A DNA stretch of 64,000 nucleotides, taken from positions 1-64,000 of the forward strand of contig JAVHNS010000009.1 in the NCBI GenBank assembly GCA_036872755.1, written 5' to 3'. This document shows positions 27,175-40,239 of this stretch, piece by piece. The notes under the pieces are model-generated. The model ran no database searches. It was not told where the DNA came from and worked only from the letters and a program-made list of their open reading frames with translations. The stretch is from Orbilia blumenaviensis. Taxonomy: Eukaryota > Ascomycota > Orbiliomycetes > Orbiliales > Orbiliaceae. How positions within the stretch are numbered: position 1 is the first letter of the stretch; every line of letters starts with the position of its first letter. The translations under genes were made by a program, and so were the position numbers.

Positions 27175-28690
27175 TATCAGAATATTGCGTTCAAGATGGT
27201 TAGGCGAGCCATCCTGTATATAATCTTTCTAATCTTTTATATAATTTTCCAACTAAAGTAATTCTAACTTCGTACATATTTAAATTATTTTTTATATAAT
27301 TAATTTATAAGCTACTTTATATATAATATATTTATATATATAAATTTTAATTAAAAACATTATTAAATTTAATAAATTTTATTTAATATACTTTATTTAA
27401 TTTCATTAATTTTAATAAATTATAAACTTAATATAATTATATATTTATATTAATTAATATAATTATAAACTAATTAATATTTATATAATAAACAATTTAT
27501 TAAATAATTTATTAATCAATTTATTTTTGTTATTTAATTTTTATTTATTTTTAAATTAATTAAAATATTTAATATTAATAATTTTAAAAAATATTTATTT
27601 ATTATTTATTATAAATATAAATACAATATTTAGATATATTTTAATAATAATAATTATTAAAATTAAAAAAATTAATTTTTTAAATGTGTAAATTATATTA
27701 AATTATTTAATAATTTTTATAATATTAATTTAAAATTAATTAAAATAAAAAAATCTAAAAATCAACCTATATAAAAATTATTATTACTAAAATAAAATTT
27801 ATAAAAATAAATTTAAAAAACAAAATTTTTAAAAATAAATCCTTGATTTAAAACTATTTAAATAAACTTAATTAATTTAAAAAAAATTTAATAATAAACT
27901 TTAATTAAAATTATTTTAATATTTAATTAAACTTAAAACATATTAATTAAAAAAAATAAAACAAAATTTTACTTTATTTTAATTTATTATATCAACAATA
28001 TTTTTTAATAAATTTATAGTAAATTAATAATTATATTTTATAAAAAAATCTAATAAAAACTGTTGTTTTAATAAAAAATTTAATAATTATTTTTGATTTT
28101 TATATTAATTTTTATAAAATAAAATTATTTTCAAAAAAAAAAACATATAAAATAATTAAAAAAATTTAAAATATTTTAAATTAAATTATTTAATATTATT
28201 TATAAAATAAATCATAAAATAATTAAAAATTAATATTTAATAAAATTAAAATTAATATTATTAATTATTATTAATTATATTTAAATTTATTAATAAGAAA
28301 TTATATAGACCTTTATATTTAAAAATAAATTGATCTTTAATTAAAAATGGAATAATATAATTTAAATAAATTAAATAAATAATAAAAATCCAAAAACTTT
28401 ATAAAAATATAAAAAAAATAATAAAAATAAAAGAAAAATTTAAAATAATAATAAAAATTATAGTAATTATAAAAATTATAATAATTATAAAAATTATAAT
28501 AATTATAAAAAAAAAAAGAATTTATCAAAACAATAAAAAAAATAATAATGAAAATAATCACAACCACAATCATAATAATTAAAACAAAATTAATAATAAT
28601 ATTAATTATTATTATTATAATTAATCTAACTACTAAATTAAAAACTATCTTATCAAAAAACTAACAATAAAAAATAAAGAATAAAATAAA
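27175..28690 (+). mobile_element. Decayed LTR-retrotransposon-like fragment, arm 2
   Basis: Plus-strand counterpart of arm 1. The start TGTCAG is mutated to TATCAG (27175). GGTTAGGCGAGCCATCCTGT corresponds to GGCAGGCCACCTTGT-type sequence in arm 1. Homology continues through TTATTTTTTATATAATTA and ends near 28690. Short 18-bp repeats (AATTATAAAAATTATAAT) at 28440-28510 create a false open frame on the minus strand. Confidence 0.6.
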
Positions 28691-30151
28691 ATAATAAAAA
28701 AAAACCCCACAAAAAATAAATATAATCATTAATAATAGAAAATTAAAAAAGTTTTTATTAAAAATCAAACTAAGCTTCTATTTAACAAAAAAATAATATT
28801 TAAAATAAATATAACAATTATAATATTTAAAAATTTTTTTATAATAAATAATTAATAAATTATGGACTTTAATATTTTCAATATTTACATCTTAATTAAA
28901 TTAAATTTAAAAAAAATATAAGTAATTATTTAAATTTATTAAAATTAAAATAATAAATAAATAATTTATTGATATTTTTAAAATAAATATAACCAATATT
29001 TAATTAAATTTTAAATTATTAAATTACTAAATTATTATATCTGTCCCAGATATTTCCTAAATAAGAAATTCCTAAAACAATTTAATGTTTTTGGTTAATT
29101 ATATTTTTAATTTAAAATATTTAGATAATTTTTTTAAAAATAAAAAATTAAATATAAAAATATCAAATAATATAATTTTTAATATTAAGATATTAAATTC
29201 AATAAATAAAAATAATAAACAAAATATATTAAATATTAATAAGTTGATTGATAGAATTTAAAAAAGAATTTTAAAACTATTATTGTTTAAAATTTTTATA
29301 TCTATAAATATTTTTTATATAATTAAAAATTGTTTATAAGAATAAATATTAAATATTAAAATAATATTAAATACATTTTTATTTATTTAATATATTAAAT
29401 AAATTTAATAACTAAATATATTATTAAAATAATATATTTACAAATAATCTAATTTTGATTTAATTTATTTTTAAACTCATTTTCTAAATATTTATAAGAT
29501 AAATTATTTTAATATATAAAATAACCTATAAAAATAAACTTATATTTAATATATTAAAACAAATTTAATATAATTAATTATAACATTATTTTTTTCTTTA
29601 AAAAATTTCAAAAAAAAAAAAAAATACAACAAAATTTAATAAAAAACCTTTATACAAAATTTATTTATAAAATTTTATTATATAAAAAAACTATTCAAAA
29701 AAATTTTATAATTATATTATATATTTATATAAGCAAAATTAAATATGCATAATTTTAATTTATATTATAATTAAATTTTAAAAATTTAAATTATAAAATA
29801 TTCTTTAAATTATATAATTAAATATTTTATTTTTTTATTTTATTTTTTAAGTATATAATAAAATTGATTATCTATGTTTATTAAAAAATTAAAAAATTAT
29901 ATTATTATAAAATAAAAACAAAATACTTTTTTTAAATATTTTAAATTAAAAAAAAAATTTTATTATAAATATATGTTTTTTTTATAAAAAAAATGATTCT
30001 AATTATATTATAGTAAAAAATATTACTAAATATAAAATTTATTATTAATAAAATTAAATAAAAAATATAATACAATTATATAAATAATTTTATTTTTCTT
30101 TATTTTATTGTGAATTTTAATTTAAAATCTTTAATAAATCATATTACAAAA
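28691..30151. other. AT-rich desert with a small GC-richer patch
   Basis: At 29041-29100 CTGTCCCAGATATTTCCTAA stands out; it might be the start of another decayed LTR but nothing confirms it. No genes elsewhere. Confidence 0.65.
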
Positions 30152-30496
30152 ATTCAATACTACTGCACAGCACTTAAACCCGATTGCAACACTGGTATCT
30201 TTAGTGTTAAATCAAGTTGTATGCAAAAGTAATAATAATATATATTCTTTTATAGACCTTAAAAATTAAGATTTTATATACAAAATTAGTAAATTTAGTT
30301 TTAATTTTGATGGGATTACATAAAAGTATTAAGATTGATTTTTTTGCTAAGATTTTCAAAATTCTATACAAATTTGTATAGGAAAAAAAAAAAAAGATTT
30401 TCTCTAACTAAGAACAACATATTTTTTACCAGATTTAATATGGATCGCATCTTTGCGCGTAGGTTCAACTTTAACCCTCCTGCAACGCAGTTGGGC
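30152..30496 (-). mobile_element. Helitron2-like non-autonomous element, subfamily B, copy 9
   Basis: Right side ends with CTGCAACGCAGTTGGGC in reverse sense, the decayed 5' end. On the left the CTAG terminus is lost but ACTACTGCACAGCACTTAAACC still shows the hairpin region after G-to-A changes. The core (TGTTAAATCAAGTTGT, GTTTTAATTTTGATGGGATT) matches copies 3 and 14. Confidence 0.82.
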
Positions 30497-31199
30497 ATAA
30501 AAAGTTTCAAAAATTAAAAAAACTTTTATTTATTATAAAATAATATATTAAAAAATTATCAAAAGTTAAGTAAAGTTTTTAAAGTTTTTAATTAAATTTA
30601 ATATTATTATAATTAAATTTAAATATTAATTAATTAAAATTTTAATAATTATATAAATATTATAATTTTTTTTTTTATAAAAAATAATTTAATTATTAAA
30701 AAAAAAAATTAATAAAAATTTATTAATATTTAATAAAATATTTGATTTTTTTTATAATATTTTAATAAATATAGAAAATTTTATTATTAAATAAAATAAA
30801 AGTGATTTTAAATTTTTTATAAAAAACTTTATTTAAAGTATTTTCTGATTTTTATTATATATTTATAATTTTATTTTTTTAATTAAATTATGTGTTATTA
30901 TTTTATTATAATTTATATTGAATTATTAATTTTGATAATTTATAATATTATTTTAATAATATAAGTTTTATATAATTGTTTATTAATATTATTAAAATAT
31001 AAGATTTTATTAATTAAAAAAATAAAATATTTTAAAAAAATTAAAAAATAATTAAATAAATAATGTTATAAGTATTTATTTAAATTATATATTTATAAAA
31101 ATAAATATTTATTTAAAAAATTTATAAATATAACAACTAATTAAATAAAAAAATTAAATTTTTATAAATTAAAAATTTATAAAATACTTAAGTATATTA
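30497..31199. other. AT-rich spacer, nothing recognised
   Basis: No open frames or repeat units. Confidence 0.7.
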
Positions 31200-31385
31200 A
31201 TTTTTATTTTTTTAACATTTTTTTTATTTTTATTTAAATATAAAAATATTAAATTAATAAAATCAATTTTTATTTTTAAAATAATTTTATATAATTTATA
31301 ACAAAACATTTTCTTTTAATAAATAAAATATTTATTATTTTTATTAAATTTATTAAAAAATTTTTTAATTTTATATTTTATATAA
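31200..31385 (+). repeat. Dispersed repeat X, copy 1
   Basis: TATTTAAATATAAAAATATT through TTTTATATAA matches 61870-62056 in the same orientation. It is directly followed by CATCAGGAAAAA and a GC-richer island. In the other copy the same sequence runs straight into repeat Y. Nature unknown; probably part of a decayed transposon. Confidence 0.65.
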
Positions 31386-31500
31386 CATCAGGAAAAATAA
31401 GTTGTGTCGTTCTGGGTGTCTGACAACAAAACGACCAGAATGTTTTTGGAATATCTTACGTTGTTTAGATAGTAGTACTTGAAATTTTATCTTAGATATT
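31386..31500. other. GC-richer island beginning CATCAGGAAAAA
   Basis: Contains GTTGTGTCGTTCTGGGTGTC and CAAAACGACCAGAATG, including a short inverted pair GTCGTTCTGG / CCAGAATG-like. No open frame. It carries the same edge motif as the islands at 61.3 and 63.6 kb but the bodies differ. Confidence 0.4.
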
Positions 31501-32029
31501 TAATGTTTATAAAATGTTTTAAATATTTAATATAATTTTATTATTTTAAATTATTATATAATTTTATTATTTATAATATTTATAAAAATATTAAAATTTT
31601 AATAATTAAAAATTATAAATATTTTAATTAAAAATAATTTATAATGCCCGACTGCGTTGCAGGAGGGTTAAAGTTGAACCTCCGCGCGAGGGCGCGATCC
31701 ATACCAAATCTGGCAAAAAATGTGTTGTTTTTGGCTGACTTAGAGAAAAAAGATTTTGATTTTTGCCATATAAATTTGTATGGGATTTTGCAAATCTTGG
31801 CGGGTCTTGGCATTCTTTTCAAGTCTTGGCAAAAAGTTGCTAAGAAATTTTCAAAATTGACTCTGACAAAAATCTTCACCGTTTTTGTTTTTTTGGTTCT
31901 CCATCTCTAGTATTTTAATATGACTTTTTTTAAGTAATTATCTAGCTTTTCACGAGCCGCCGCATGTCTATTTTCATTTTTTCTATTTTTTTTATTTTTT
32001 TTAATTTTGTCACTTTTAGTGAAAATCAG

Positions 32030-32226
32030 GTCACGTGAAAATTTTCGACGTCAAAACTATTTTTATTTAATTTTTATTTAATTTAATTTAGTTTTTGCAT
32101 GCAAAATGGTCACGTGATACACATATTAAAATGACGTCACTAAATTTTTAAAATTAAATTAAATTAAAATAAAATTAAATAAAAATTAAATAAAAATAGT
32201 TTCGACGTCGAAAATTGTCACGTGAT
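32030..32226. repeat. Internal fold-back (imperfect palindrome) of subfamily A
   Basis: Left arm 32030-32092 starts GTCACGTGAAAATTTTCGAC and runs into TTTTTATTTAATTTTTATTT. Right arm 32150-32226 is its approximate reverse complement, ending TTCGACGTCGAAAATTGTCA followed by CGTG. GCATGC lies between the arms. Equivalent, more decayed palindromes are present in the other A copies. Such a fold could form a long hairpin in single-stranded DNA. The CACGTG and GACGTC words resemble bHLH and bZIP sites, but a regulatory role is not shown. Confidence 0.75.
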
Positions 32227-32249
32227 CACATACAAAAGTCACATCAAAA

Positions 32250-32456
32250 TTATAGTAATTATTATATTAATTATTATATTAATTATTATATTAATTATTA
32301 TATTATTTATTATTATAATTATTATATTATTTATTATATTAATTATTATATTATTTATTATATTAATTATTATATTATTTATTATATTAATTATTATATT
32401 TGTTATTATATTATTTATTATATTAATGATTATATTTGTTATTATATTAGTTTTTA
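32250..32456. repeat. TTATTATATTAA-type array inside copy 10
   Basis: Imperfect repeats of TATTATATTAAT and TATTATATTATT about 200 bp long. The same array has different length in each A copy (nearly absent in copies 8 and 11), explaining most of the length variation of the subfamily. It produces artificial open frames rich in I, Y and N. Confidence 0.85.
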
Positions 32457-32513
32457 TTGATTTATAATCAAGATGCGGCAGTCGGGTTTGAGTGCTGCGC
32501 AGCAGCCTCCTAG

Positions 32514-35500
32514 TTAAATAGTTGATATTTAATATTAATTTATAAATTTTATAATAATATTAAAAATTTTTAAAAAAAAAAAATTTATATTAAAAAATTA
32601 TTTTTAAATTAATAATATATTTTATAAATTTTTAATATTTATATTTAAATTTATAATATTTAATAAAAATATATTTAATAAAATTTTTAAAACTTATTTT
32701 TTATAATTATTATTAATATTAATAAATAAAAAAAAAATAAAAAAATATTTATAAATAATTTTTATAATTTTTTTAAAATATAATAAATTAATTTATAAAG
32801 AAATTTAAAAATTATTTAATAAATTTAAAATAATTAATTTTTATTATAAAATATATTTATAAATTATTTATAAATTTTTATAATTATTATAATTAAATTA
32901 ATTTTTTATATTAATATATTATTAAAAATAATTTATTACAAATTTTTTTTATTTATAAAAAAATTAATATATTATAAAAATTAAATTTTTATTATTTTAA
33001 TTTAATAAAAATATTTATATTAATAAAAATTAATATATAATTATTAAATTTATTTATTAATTAATATATTAAATAATTTTAATTTTATATTAAATTATAA
33101 TATTATAAAATAAATACAATAAAAAATATATTAAATATAAAAAAAAATATATTAATTTATATATATTTAATAATAATTAATATTTATTTATATATTTAAA
33201 ATATATTATTTATATTAATATTATAAAATTTTTTATTAATAAAAAGTTTATTATTTTTATATAAATTATATACATTCAATAAATATTTTTTAATTATAAT
33301 AATAAAATAAAAATAATATAAAATAAATTTTATATTAAATTAATAAATTAATTTTAATTTTATATTTATAATAAAATTAATATTTTACTAAATTTATATT
33401 TATTTTTAAATATTTAATATAAATTATTAAATATTATATATTTTTTTTAAATTTTTTATATATTTATAAATAAATTTTTAAATATTTAAAAAATATTTAT
33501 ATTAAATTTTAATTAATTATAAATAATTTAATTAAATAATAAAAAATTAATTAATTTAATATAATAATAAAATTTTTTAATAATAATTAATTAATAAAAA
33601 CTTAAAATAATAAAAATAAAAATTTTAAAATTTATTAACAAATATAATTTAATTAATAATAAAAATATAATATTATTTAATATTATATTAAATAATATAA
33701 ATAAAATAAAAAAATATTTTATTATATTAAATAAATTATATTTAATATTCAACATAAAATATTTATTTAATATTAAATATTTTTTATTATAAAAACTTTA
33801 AATTTTTTGTTGAGGGGTTTTAAAATTATTTTATTTTTAAATTTTATTTTTAATATAAATAAATTTAAAAAAACTACAAATATATTTATTTAATTTATAA
33901 ATATAATTTTATTATTTTATTAATAATTATTTATTATATAATTATTTTTATATTTATAAAAAGTAAATAATTAAATAAAAATTAAGTTTAAAAAAAATTG
34001 ATTATTAAATAATTATTTTATTTAATATTAAATAAAAAAATTTTGTTAAAAAATAGAGTAAAAATTAATTAATTTTTAAATTTTAATAAAGTATTAATTA
34101 ATTTAGGATTTATAGTTTTATTTATATTATTAAAATTTTTATTTTTATTTTTATTTTTGTTTTTAATATTTTTATATTTATTATTATTGATTTTAATATT
34201 TTACTATTTTAAAAAAATTATTATTAAATATTATACATTTTTAAAATTTATAATATTTATAATTTAATTAGTAAGATTATATATTATAAATAATATTAAT
34301 TATTTTTATATTTTTAATTTTATTTTTAAATTAAAAAACATTTGGGTAAATAATAAAAATTAAAAAAATTATAATAAAATTAATAAATAATTATTATTAG
34401 ATTTTATAAAATTTATATTTTATTATTTTAATAATATTATTACTAGTAATATTTATTAAATAAATTTTATTAAATAAAAAGATAATAATTAATTTTAAAT
34501 TTTTTTATTTTTTTTAAAAATTTTATATATTTAATTGTTAATGTTTTTTATATTGTAATTTTTTTTAAAAATTTTTTTTTTTTTAAAAATATAATAAAAA
34601 TATTTAAAGATTAATAAAAAATTGGGGAAAATAAAAAATGAAAATTAATATTATATAAAAAAATAAAAGATAAAAAAAAAAAATAAAAAAAATATATATT
34701 TTTAATTAAATATAATTAAAAAAGTAGTAATAATAAAAAAAAGATATAATATATTTATACTTAAATTTTTTATTTAATAAAAAATATTATAATATTTTAA
34801 ATTAATATAATTATTTATAAAATATTTATTTAAATTTTTTTAATAAAAATAAATTAAAAAAATAATGTTGTTTTTTATAATAATATATTAATTTAATTAA
34901 ATAAATATTAAAATTAAATTAAAAATTAAATGTGTAATAATTTTTATTAATTTATAAAATTATTATAAATAATTTTTATATTTTAATTATAATTTTATTA
35001 TTAATAAAATTTTATAATTTTATTTAAAAATAAAATTAAAAATAAAAAATATATAATTGATATAGAATCAAATTTATTTAAATAAAATCCCATATTAACT
35101 TTTTTTATTTTAATTAATAAAAATAAAATTGTTTTTAAATTTTTTATTATATTATAAAAATTTTTTTATATATTTAATTAAATATATAATATTTATATTT
35201 AAATTTATAAAATTTAATATTAATATTAATAATTAATTAAATAATTAATAAATAAAATTTTTAATAAATAATTTAACAATAATTATTAATAAATATAAAA
35301 AATTATTTATAAAACTTTATTAAATTATTTATAATTAATGTAATTTTAAAAAAAAATATAAATATTAAATAAAATTTAATTTTTAATATATTTTAATTAA
35401 AATAAAAATAATTTAATTGTTAATTTTTTTATAAAAATTTTTAAATATTTATTTGTTTTTAATTAAATGTATAATGTTTATTATTAAATTTTTTAAAATA

Positions 35501-35538
35501 TTAATTTTATTAATAATTATTAAATTATTTATATTTAT
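32514..35538. other. Extreme AT desert
   Basis: The most extreme block. Some lines, such as 33001-33060, have no G or C at all. From about 33800 to 35060 nearly all the remaining GC is G on the plus strand. No genes or clear repeats. Confidence 0.8.
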
Positions 35539-36189
35539 GCCCGACTGCATTTATGCAAAAGGGTTAAAGTTGAACCAGCGCGAAAGCGCGATTCTACCCA
35601 GATCCGCAAAAAAATGTGTTGTTTTTGGCCGACTTAGAGAAAAAAATTTTTAATTTTTGTTATACAAATTTGTATAGGATTTTGTAAATTTTGGCAGTCT
35701 TAGCACTAATTTTCAAATCTTAACTAAGAAATTTTGAAAATTATTTTTGATAAAAGTCTTCACCGTTTTTGTATTTTTAAGTCTATAACTCTAATACTTT
35801 AATATAATCTTCTTTAACCCTTTATTTAACTTCTTATAAGCGAACAAGTCTCTAACTACTATTTTTATATTTTTTTTATTTTTTTAAATTAAGTCACTTT
35901 TAATGAAATTAGATCACATAACAATTTTCGACATCAAAACTATTTTTTATTTAATTTTTATTTAATTTTATTTAAATTTAATTTAATTTTTGCATGCAAA
36001 ATAGTCACATGACACATGGAAAATAACATCACAAAACTTTTAAATTTAAATTAAATTAAATTAAATAAAAAATTAAAAAAAGTATTTTGATGTCGAAAAT
36101 TGTCACATGACACATACAAAAATTATATATTATTTATTTAAAATCAAGATGCTGCAGTTGGGTTTGAGTGCTGCGCAGCAGCCTCCTAG
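35539..36189 (+). mobile_element. Helitron2-like non-autonomous element, subfamily A, copy 11
   Basis: 5' end GCCCGACTGCATTTATGCAA, 3' end TGCTGCGCAGCA, GCCTC, CTAG at 36186-36189, T|T flanks. The array before the 3' end is reduced to TATATTATTTATTT, so it is the shortest complete A copy (651 bp). The GCATGCAAAA centre and GATGTCGAAAATTGTCAC right arm are visible. Confidence 0.92.
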
Positions 36190-37476
36190 TTATAATTAAA
36201 TTATTTTTATTTATAATAATTAAATTACTTTTTTTTATTATTATTTTATAATTTTTATTTTATAATATTTATATAAAAATTAAAATTAAATATTTTATAT
36301 TTAATAATAAATTATATTGAAATATATTTATATTTAAAAATTATGATTAAAATAAATAATATTAATTTTAATATATAATAATTTATATTAAATAATTATT
36401 TTTATTTAATATATAATAATTTTTTTTTAGAAATTAATAAATAAATTTAGAAATTTTTATTAATTAGTTTTATAAATATTTAAATAGACAAATAAAATTT
36501 GTGAAATAATTTAGTCAATATATTTTGATTATATTAAATGAATTTAAATATTGAAATTTATATTTATAAGTATTATTAATTATTTTTAATTTAATAATTA
36601 ATTATTTTTTTTTTAAAATTATTATTAAATTTTTAATATTTTTAATAAATTTTTAAATATTTAATTTTATTTAAAAAAATTATTATTTCAAATTTTTTTT
36701 TTTTAAAATATTTTAATATTTAAAAAAATTTTATTTAATTTTATAAAATAAATATTAAAAATTTATTATATAATTAAATATAATTAATATACAATTTTTA
36801 TATTAAATTATTAAATAAAAATTAAAAAAATAATAAATATATAAAATAATTTTATTAAAATATAGATATTATAAAATTATTAGTTTATTTAAAATAATAA
36901 TTAAAATATAAAAAAAAATTTAATTAATTAAATAAAGTTTTTTATTTTGTTATTAAATTATTTGTAAAAAAGTAATTGTGAATTTAGAAAATTGTAAATA
37001 TATTAAAAAATTAAATTAAATTATATTAAATTTTTATAAGTATTTATTTTTTTTTATAAATTTAATAATTTAAATTAATAAATATTTAAAAATTTTTAAA
37101 TAAAATTTATAAAAAAAATCTAATTTAAATAGTAATATTAGAAAAACATTTGGAAATTAATAAAAAATTATTAAAATTTTATTATAATAATAAATTTTAA
37201 ATTATTTTTATAATTTAGAATAATTAAATTATAAAAAAATTAAAAATCAAAATTTATTTTTAATTTTTTAATAAAAATAATAATTTTAAATAAAAATATT
37301 TAATATAAATAATTTTAAACATTTAAAATTTATTTTATAGATAAAATATAATTATATATTAATATTTAAAAATTTTATATATTCAACATAATTCATAATT
37401 TAATTAGTTAATTTAATATAATATTTTTAAATAAATTCATTATTACATATTATATTTAATTTTTATTATTTTAAAT
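36190..37476. other. AT-rich desert, no gene seen
   Basis: No open frames or repeats recognised. Confidence 0.75.
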
Positions 37477-37813
37477 ACCCGACTGCATTTATGCAGGAGG
37501 GTTAAAGTTGAACCAGCGCGAGATGTGATCTTATTTAGACCTGCCAAAAAATGTGTTGTTTTTGGTTAACTTAAAGAAATTTTTTTCGAAATTTTCTTAT
37601 ACAAATTTGTATAAAATTTTGTAAGTTTTGGTACTTTTTTTAAATTTTGGTAATCTTATTACTAAAAATTTAGTAATAAATTTATTAAATTGTTTTTAAA
37701 CTTTTTTTTTATTATTTTTATTTTTTTTATTTTACATCTCCTATATTTTGATATTTTTTTTTTTAATTTTTTATTTAAAATTTTATAAGTGAATAAATTT
37801 ATACCTACTTTTT

Positions 37814-37845
<32 letters not shown>

Positions 37846-37860
37846 ATTTTTACCTTATTT
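37477..37860 (+). mobile_element. Helitron2-like element, subfamily A, 5' fragment (copy 12)
   Basis: The 5' end (ACCCGACTGCATTTATGCAG, first G mutated to A) is followed by about 380 bp of A-type sequence to a long T run at 37817-37845. The internal palindrome and 3' hairpin with CTAG are missing, so the 3' half is deleted or decayed beyond recognition. Confidence 0.8.
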
Positions 37861-38865
37861 TTATATATTTTTTAGCTTTTGGCCTTCTTACTTATTCTTT
37901 TTATCCCCATTTTTAATATATAATTAAAATTCTAAATAAAATCTTATTTATCTTATTATTATATAATTATATTATTAATTAAAAAATGTTTTAGAATATA
38001 ATATTTTGTATACTTAAAAAAATAATTATTTAAGTTTATTATTTAATATTTAAAAATAAAATAGGTGTTAAATTTTATAAAATATTTTAAATTTCTATTA
38101 TTTTAAAAATTTTTAAAAAAATTTTTATTTAATTTTATATTTAAATATAATTAAAATTAATTTTATTATTAAAAAGATTTTTAAAAAATTATTATTTTTA
38201 TATTTTAAAATTTTTAAAGTAGTGATTTTATTATATACCCTAAACTTTAACAATAAATTTTGGTTAGTTTTATTAAAAAATTTTTAAAAATTTTAGATTT
38301 TTGTAAAATTGGTATTTTTTAATGTTTTATTTATTTATTATTTAATAATTTTTATTTTAATATTAATATTGAAATTTTATAATTTTATTATAAAAAATTT
38401 TATTTTATTATTTAAAATTTTTTTAATTTGCTGGTTAAAAAAAAAAATATTGAATTTAAATTTTTAAATATAATAAATTTTTTAAATAATAATAAAAATA
38501 TTTTAATTAAAATTAATAATAATTAAAAATTTTTTAATATTAATTTTTTAATTTTGAGTATTATTAATTTTTTAATTATATTTTATAATTAAAAAATTAA
38601 TATATTTTTTTTTATAGTTTTTTTATATTTTAAAATTAAAAACTATTTTTTCAATATTATAAATATATTTTATAAATTTGGTTTTTTTGTGTTTTTAAAA
38701 TAAATGGTGTGTTTTTAGAAGTTTATATTTATAAAAAATATTGTTTTTATGTAAGTTTTTATGTTTGAGTATTTTATTAACATGATTTTGAATAATTATA
38801 ATTATTATATGTTTGGTAATTATTAAGATTAAAGTAATTAATATATGTTTTTTTAAAAAAATTCT
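37861..38865. other. AT-rich DNA, strand-skewed, no gene seen
   Basis: A C-containing patch at 37864-37915 (CTTTTGGCCTTCTTACTT) is followed by sequence in which G outnumbers C on the plus strand. No open frame recognised. Confidence 0.65.
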
Positions 38866-39080
38866 ATGACTGAACTTAGATTTGAAATAAGAAATGTACT
38901 CCTTGGTGTAAACTCAATGATACCGGTGTTTTGGTGAAAGAGAAATTCCAGAGTTAAATTTTTTTTTTCGCAAATATTTTCTATTTTGGAGTGTTTGTAG
39001 TATATTAATCATTCAATTATCTGGTAAATCTTGCTTTATTTGGAAAAGTTTTATAATTTTAATTGAGATCATTTTTCTCA
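38866..39080. other. GC-richer island, unidentified
   Basis: Contains ACTCCTTGGTGTAAACTCAA and ATACCGGTGTTTTGG. Stops occur in all frames over short distances. No similarity to other islands noticed. Possibly residual transposon or intergenic host DNA. Confidence 0.4.
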
Positions 39081-40239
39081 TTTTTTAATTATTATTTATT
39101 GATTTTCACATTATAAATCTAGAATTTAGTCTTTTAGTATTATATTTTTTTTAAATAATATTATATATAAAAATATTTAAAATTTAAAATATATTATAAC
39201 TTTTAAATAAAGTTTAAAGATTGAAGATTTATTTAAAAATTTTATATTTTATATTAATAACTAATTAACAATATTTTATTAATATATAATCACCCACATA
39301 CAAAAGAATTATATTCTTATTAAAAAATTATTTTAAAACCTACAAATATTAAAAAATTTTTATTTATTAATAAATGTTTATAAACTCTTTATATAAATTT
39401 ATTTTAAAAACAATTTAACAAATAAAAATTTTTTATTTTATTATAATATTATTTTATAAAAAAAAAATATTATTTTAAAAAAAATTATCAATAATTTTTA
39501 TGTTTTTAAATAATTTATTATTAAAAACATTATAGTTATGATAATCTTATTTTATATATATAAAAATAATAATATAAATTTTAATAATTTTAAAAAAAAC
39601 CTTAATATAAATCAACTTTTAATTAAATTTAATATATATTTTAATTTAAATTATATTATTGTTTATAAATAGGGGATTTATAATAAAAATTATTTAAATA
39701 GATTTTTTTTAATTCAAGATAATTTATTAATTTTAGATTTTTATAAAATAATAAAATTTAAAAATATAAATTATATATATTATAATATTAAAATTATATT
39801 ATTATTTTTTATTAATATTAAAATATTTAATTATGTGTTTGAATTAATAGATTTTAAAATTATATTAATTAAAAAATTTATATTAAAATTTTATAATTTA
39901 TATCTTAACAATATACTAATTTAAAATAGTAAATAAATAAATTTTTGAAATAAAATGGTAGAGAAGTTTATGATTATACTTAAAAAACAAAATATTTTAT
40001 TTGGTTTTTAGGTGATATTTAATTAATTTATAAAAATAATTTATTGCTATTTATTAAATTTTTGTAGTTTTTTTTATAATTAGGTTTTAGTTTGTTGATA
40101 AGTTTGATATAAATTATATTATATTTGTAGTTTTTTTTATGATTTATTAAAAAAAACATATAATTTGTATTTAAAACTAAATAAAAAAATATTTGTTATT
40201 ATAATATTAATATATTAATTAAAATTTTAAAATTGGTTA
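39081..40239. other. AT-rich spacer, nothing recognised
   Basis: No open frames or repeats. Confidence 0.65.

Larger units (their letters stand above)
31646..32513 (+). mobile_element. Helitron2-like non-autonomous element, subfamily A, copy 10 (reference copy)
   Basis: Longest and least mutated A copy (868 bp). 5' end GCCCGACTGCGTTGCAGGAG with stem CTGC/GCAG. The CGCGCGAGGGCGCG word follows, then a near-perfect CATA(C/T)AAATTTGTATGG palindrome and three TCTTGGC words. Next come a long internal palindrome with CACGTG and GACGTC words, and a TTATTATATTAA array of about 200 bp. The 3' end is GATGCGGCAGTCGGGTTTGA, the GCTGC-GCA-GCAGC hairpin, CTC and CTAG at 32510-32513. T|T flanks. Open frames of 81-88 codons across it are not supported by other copies. 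Confidence 0.95.

Noticed and set aside
28337..28573. 78-codon minus-strand frame of F, Y, N and I
   Set aside because: It translates short AATTATAAAA repeats inside the decayed LTR-like arm.
31628..31879. 83-codon minus-strand frame over the 5' half of element copy 10
   Set aside because: It overlaps the plus-strand frame of the same element and is not kept in other copies.
32215..32467. Two 81-codon frames rich in I, Y and N
   Set aside because: They translate the TTATTATATTAA array inside element copy 10 in two frames at once.
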